Program-made: the position numbers and the translations under genes
Notes under the pieces: generated by a model
What the model was told of the DNA's origin: nothing
What the model saw: the letters and a program-made list of their open reading frames with translations, nothing else
The model's database searches: none
In this document: piece after piece, positions 61,392 through 64,000 of the stretch
Layout: the number at the start of each line of letters is the position of its first letter
Numbering within the stretch: position 1 is the first letter of the stretch
Assembly (NCBI GenBank): GCA_003864495.1
Contig: ML133452.1
Span: forward strand, 1,055,965 to 1,119,964
Reading direction: 5' to 3'
DNA: 64,000 nucleotides
From: Nemopilema nomurai
Taxonomy: Eukaryota > Cnidaria > Scyphozoa > Rhizostomeae > Rhizostomatidae

Positions 61392-61399
61392 TATAAATA
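61392..61399 (+). promoter_or_regulatory. TATA box of the right-edge gene
   Basis: TATAAATA is a canonical TATA box. Transcription would be expected to start about 30 bp downstream, near 61422-61430, leaving a leader of about 70-80 bases before the ATG at 61500. Confidence 0.55.
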
Positions 61400-61499
61400 G
61401 GCCGGTGTCGCGAACCGCATCTCTTCACGTCGTACCCAACAGCCTAGGCACTGGACCTACAAAGAGTTCTGGCGCGCGACAAATTCCTTTGGAAACAGA

Positions 61500-64000
61500 A
61501 TGGCAAATGTTAAAGTAAGGATTTTTTTGATAATTTTGTTTGCGTGTTCCCTTGGGCTTTGAAAAGGTTGCGTGTGAGGATGAGGATTGATACGGCCATC
61601 CATTCAATGGGCCATTGTCTCATGCTTTTGCACAGATCTGCCTTTAGAAATGATAAACCATTATAATAGAAAATTATAAAAGAAAAAATATTTTGACAAT
61701 TTAAGTCACAGTTTGAATAGAAATAACAATCTCCGTGTTTGAGTCGAAAGTAAGTAAGTTGTTTAAGCCCAACATGGTCAGGTACATGGCCATGATCATG
61801 TTTCCCCTTTGCACGATTCGTAAATGAGTAAAAATCATATTGCCGCTAAAGCACATTACCGCTTGTAATTTTGAAATCTCCCCACAGCTCAAACTTTGAG
61901 AGAGACAAAATATCAGACGTTCCCTTCCTTGTACTGTCAGCATGATGAAAAAGGGTATTACCCGTTGTCCAGAAATGACACCACCAAAGAAATCTAGAAA
62001 TAGTGTAGATATTCCGAGAACAATGACCGAATGTCCTTCGCGGAACTCCTATCCTGTCAGATTTGTCATGTGACCATGAATGGTGTTCCACTTTGTTGAT
62101 GTTCCCCAGATTCATCCCCAGATTCGAGAAATTGCCTGTACTGCTTGAAAAGAACATGAGATGTGTCAAAATGACAATAATTTGAGAGGATGTGCAATAA
62201 TATACCGTTCTCCGTCAATTTCTTCTAGAATAAATGTCACTTTTCTTAAAATTTGTTTTCAATGTCGCTAGTTCGACATGGCAGTACTTTTCATACCCAG
62301 ATTCGCGTTCATTGGAATACCATTGCCAAATCTATGCAAGTAAGGACCTTTGTGTCGGAACAAAAAAATTCATTATTTCAATTAGGCAGAAAATAATGGA
62401 AAAAATCGAATTTCCAGTTTAATTGAATCTTAATTTGATTTGAATCAAATTTTAAAACAATGAATAAAGTTTTGTGGTTCAAAATAACGATCCCTGTGGT
62501 CGTTTGGTATCCCTATGACAACGAATATGGGGATGAATCTGGGGATGAAAACAAGGATGAAAAATGTATTTAGCCAATCAGGTTGTTTGTTTACATAAGT
62601 CACGAGCCAATAAAAACGCATAAAAGACAATAGAAAACTGAGGAGAAAATAAACTAAGTCGAACTGACTTTTGTCATACTAGATATAGTCTTTGAAAAAT
62701 TTTGGTACTTCATTGAAATATTATTCATTTGAAAAGAAAGTTCAATATCCTTGGCTTTTGGATGAATTTATCTGCAACAGAACTTTGCAGAATGTTATTT
62801 CAATATGTAACTCTACTCTTGCTCCAAATTGTTAGCTTCGGTACCGGGCGATTTTGTTGAATAATAAACCTCTGCTCAGCCACACTTCTTGCAGAAAATG
62901 ATTTATCAGCGATTGAGACACCGTCTCACGATCAGCAATGAATTCCTGTGCACGAAACTGAGCCATGGTCAGCCAATAACAAGAATAAACGTGGTTTTAA
63001 AGGTAAGTATATTGATGAACACACGAAACCACGTCGATATTAACGAAAGCGGCGCAGCGATGGAGAAGTCATGCTCTGAAATATTCGCATGACCATAGAT
63101 TATTTGTGTTTCACAATGCAAGAATTTTAGCCAATCATATCACTCTGTTAGATTGGGAGCGTGACGTTGAAAGCGACCACGGTCATGCCATTCCAAAAGT
63201 GTATGACTAAAACGTAATAATCATCATGTTTTTCAGGGGTCTTCATATTGTTTGGCACGACTAAGCATAGGGTTTTAGTCATGCACTTTCAAAAGTGCAT
63301 GACTAAATTGGGATCCCTGTGATATTTGCATGACTAAATTGGAAACCCTTGACTATACTTGAATTGGGACTATAGAAACCCTATGTTTGCGCCCTCCAGA
63401 GTCAAATCAAACTACGCAGAGGAGCCAGTTGCGATAGCATTTTATGCGAGAATGTTTCATCTTAATTCTTTTCATTTCATTCTTAAAAATTGTACGTAAA
63501 AAAATCATATTCTTGAAAATCTTTAGTCATGCTTCGCATGACCTCTAGCTTCGCCACTGGGCATAAGTGAGTGTGGATTGACTGCTTTAAGAAATCTAGG
63601 AATAGCAGAACACCCACGGACTACAAAAAAGGCAACAGTTTCAGCAGCATCAAATCATCTGCAACATGTGTAAAACTTTTTATTAGAAGCAACGGATAAA
63701 GGACACTTGTGATGTTCATTGGTGACTACCATAATATTCATACCTAGCATCGTCCAAATGAGAAACAGCGGTCAGAATCAGTTCACATGGCAACCTTGAT
63801 GGTAAAATCCTTTCATAATATAAAAGCTGTTCAACAGGAGGGGAATGAATCCCCACTTAGCAAGAATCCTGCTGATATCAATTTTCTTCATCAGATGGTA
63901 AACCAAAATATGTCAACGCTGTCAAAATCATATGCTCAAGAAATGCCTGACTGGGTACTTGCCGAATATTTTGACCAAACATATGAAAGACAAAGATTAT
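61500..64000 (+). CDS. Unrecognised gene, 5' part, runs off the window
   Basis: Proposed exons are 61500-61514 (MANVK, consensus donor GTAAGG), 62895-63002 (starts KMIYQRLRHRLTIS, 36 codons, between a pyrimidine-rich acceptor and donor GTAAGT) and 63748 to the window end (starts HRPNEKQRSES, open to the last base). All junctions are phase 0 and the third exon stays open for 253 bp. The predicted protein is basic and polar at first, then has stretches such as FLHQMVNQNMSTLSKSYAQE and PDWVLAEYFDQTYERQRL. There is no signal peptide and no domain I recognise. The acceptor of exon 3 is weak, and Met codons inside exons 2 and 3 are alternative starts. The promoter has a kappaB-type site and a TATA box. 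Continuation beyond the window is needed to name it. Confidence 0.5.
63181..63542. repeat. Cluster of related GTCATGC palindromes
   Basis: A perfect hairpin with 16-bp arms and a 2-bp loop lies at 63274-63307 (TTTAGTCATGCACTTT, CA, complement). A degenerate relative lies at about 63182-63207 and a short one (GTCATGC, TTC, GCATGAC) at 63526-63542. ATGACTAAATTGG also recurs nearby. The group looks like pieces of one or more foldback or MITE-type elements in intron 2 of the right-edge gene. Confidence 0.7.

Overview
The window is nuclear DNA from a multicellular animal. It is AT-rich, and its genes are cut into short exons with GT-AG introns. The proteins that can be reconstructed by splicing are conserved metazoan or ciliate-cell proteins: a ZNG1/CBWD zinc chaperone, a NIM1 kinase and dynein-2 light intermediate chain. 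Proteins close to human, many small DNA transposons, a tRNA-derived SINE and a P2X7-cytosolic-type cysteine module inside a transposon point to a marine invertebrate, perhaps a cnidarian. The lineage is an inference and is weakly held.

Layout. 1-15.9 kb is repeat-rich and has no convincing gene. It holds two copies of one interspersed repeat (2-482 and 14348-15048, the second split by a SINE), a Kolobok-like transposon (5722-7284), a large palindromic minisatellite with a MITE inside it (8.4-11.0 kb), a hAT-like element (11576-12074), and a possible divergent promoter with exon-like sequence near 14 kb. 15.9-28.9 kb (minus strand) is a complete 13-exon ZNG1 gene whose introns hold a MITE, a 30-bp minisatellite, a 128-bp duplication and a second SINE. 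32.4-39.1 kb (plus) is a complete 3-exon NIM1 kinase gene. 42.1-53.9 kb (plus) is a complete 17-exon DYNC2LI1 gene with an X-box-like site just before its start. 56.0-57.5 kb (minus) is an intronless ankyrin-repeat gene. From 61.4 kb to the edge (plus) lies the 5' part of an unrecognised gene whose promoter has a palindromic kappaB-type site 20 bp before a TATA box.

The genes do not form one pathway. ZNG1 and NIM1 are head-to-head about 3.5 kb apart, NIM1 and DYNC2LI1 are in tandem, and DYNC2LI1 and the ankyrin gene are tail-to-tail. For ZNG1, NIM1 and DYNC2LI1 I joined exons by hand; every junction keeps the reading frame and the joined lengths (368, 456 and 376 residues) are close to the human proteins. 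I found no prokaryotic operon, CRISPR array, rRNA or intact tRNA gene. Nothing here is clearly a new system. The most unusual items are the palindromic array, the transposon carrying the P2X7-type module, the filled and empty SINE site pair, the duplicated splice donor in the DYNC2LI1 P-loop, and the kappaB/TATA gene at the right edge.
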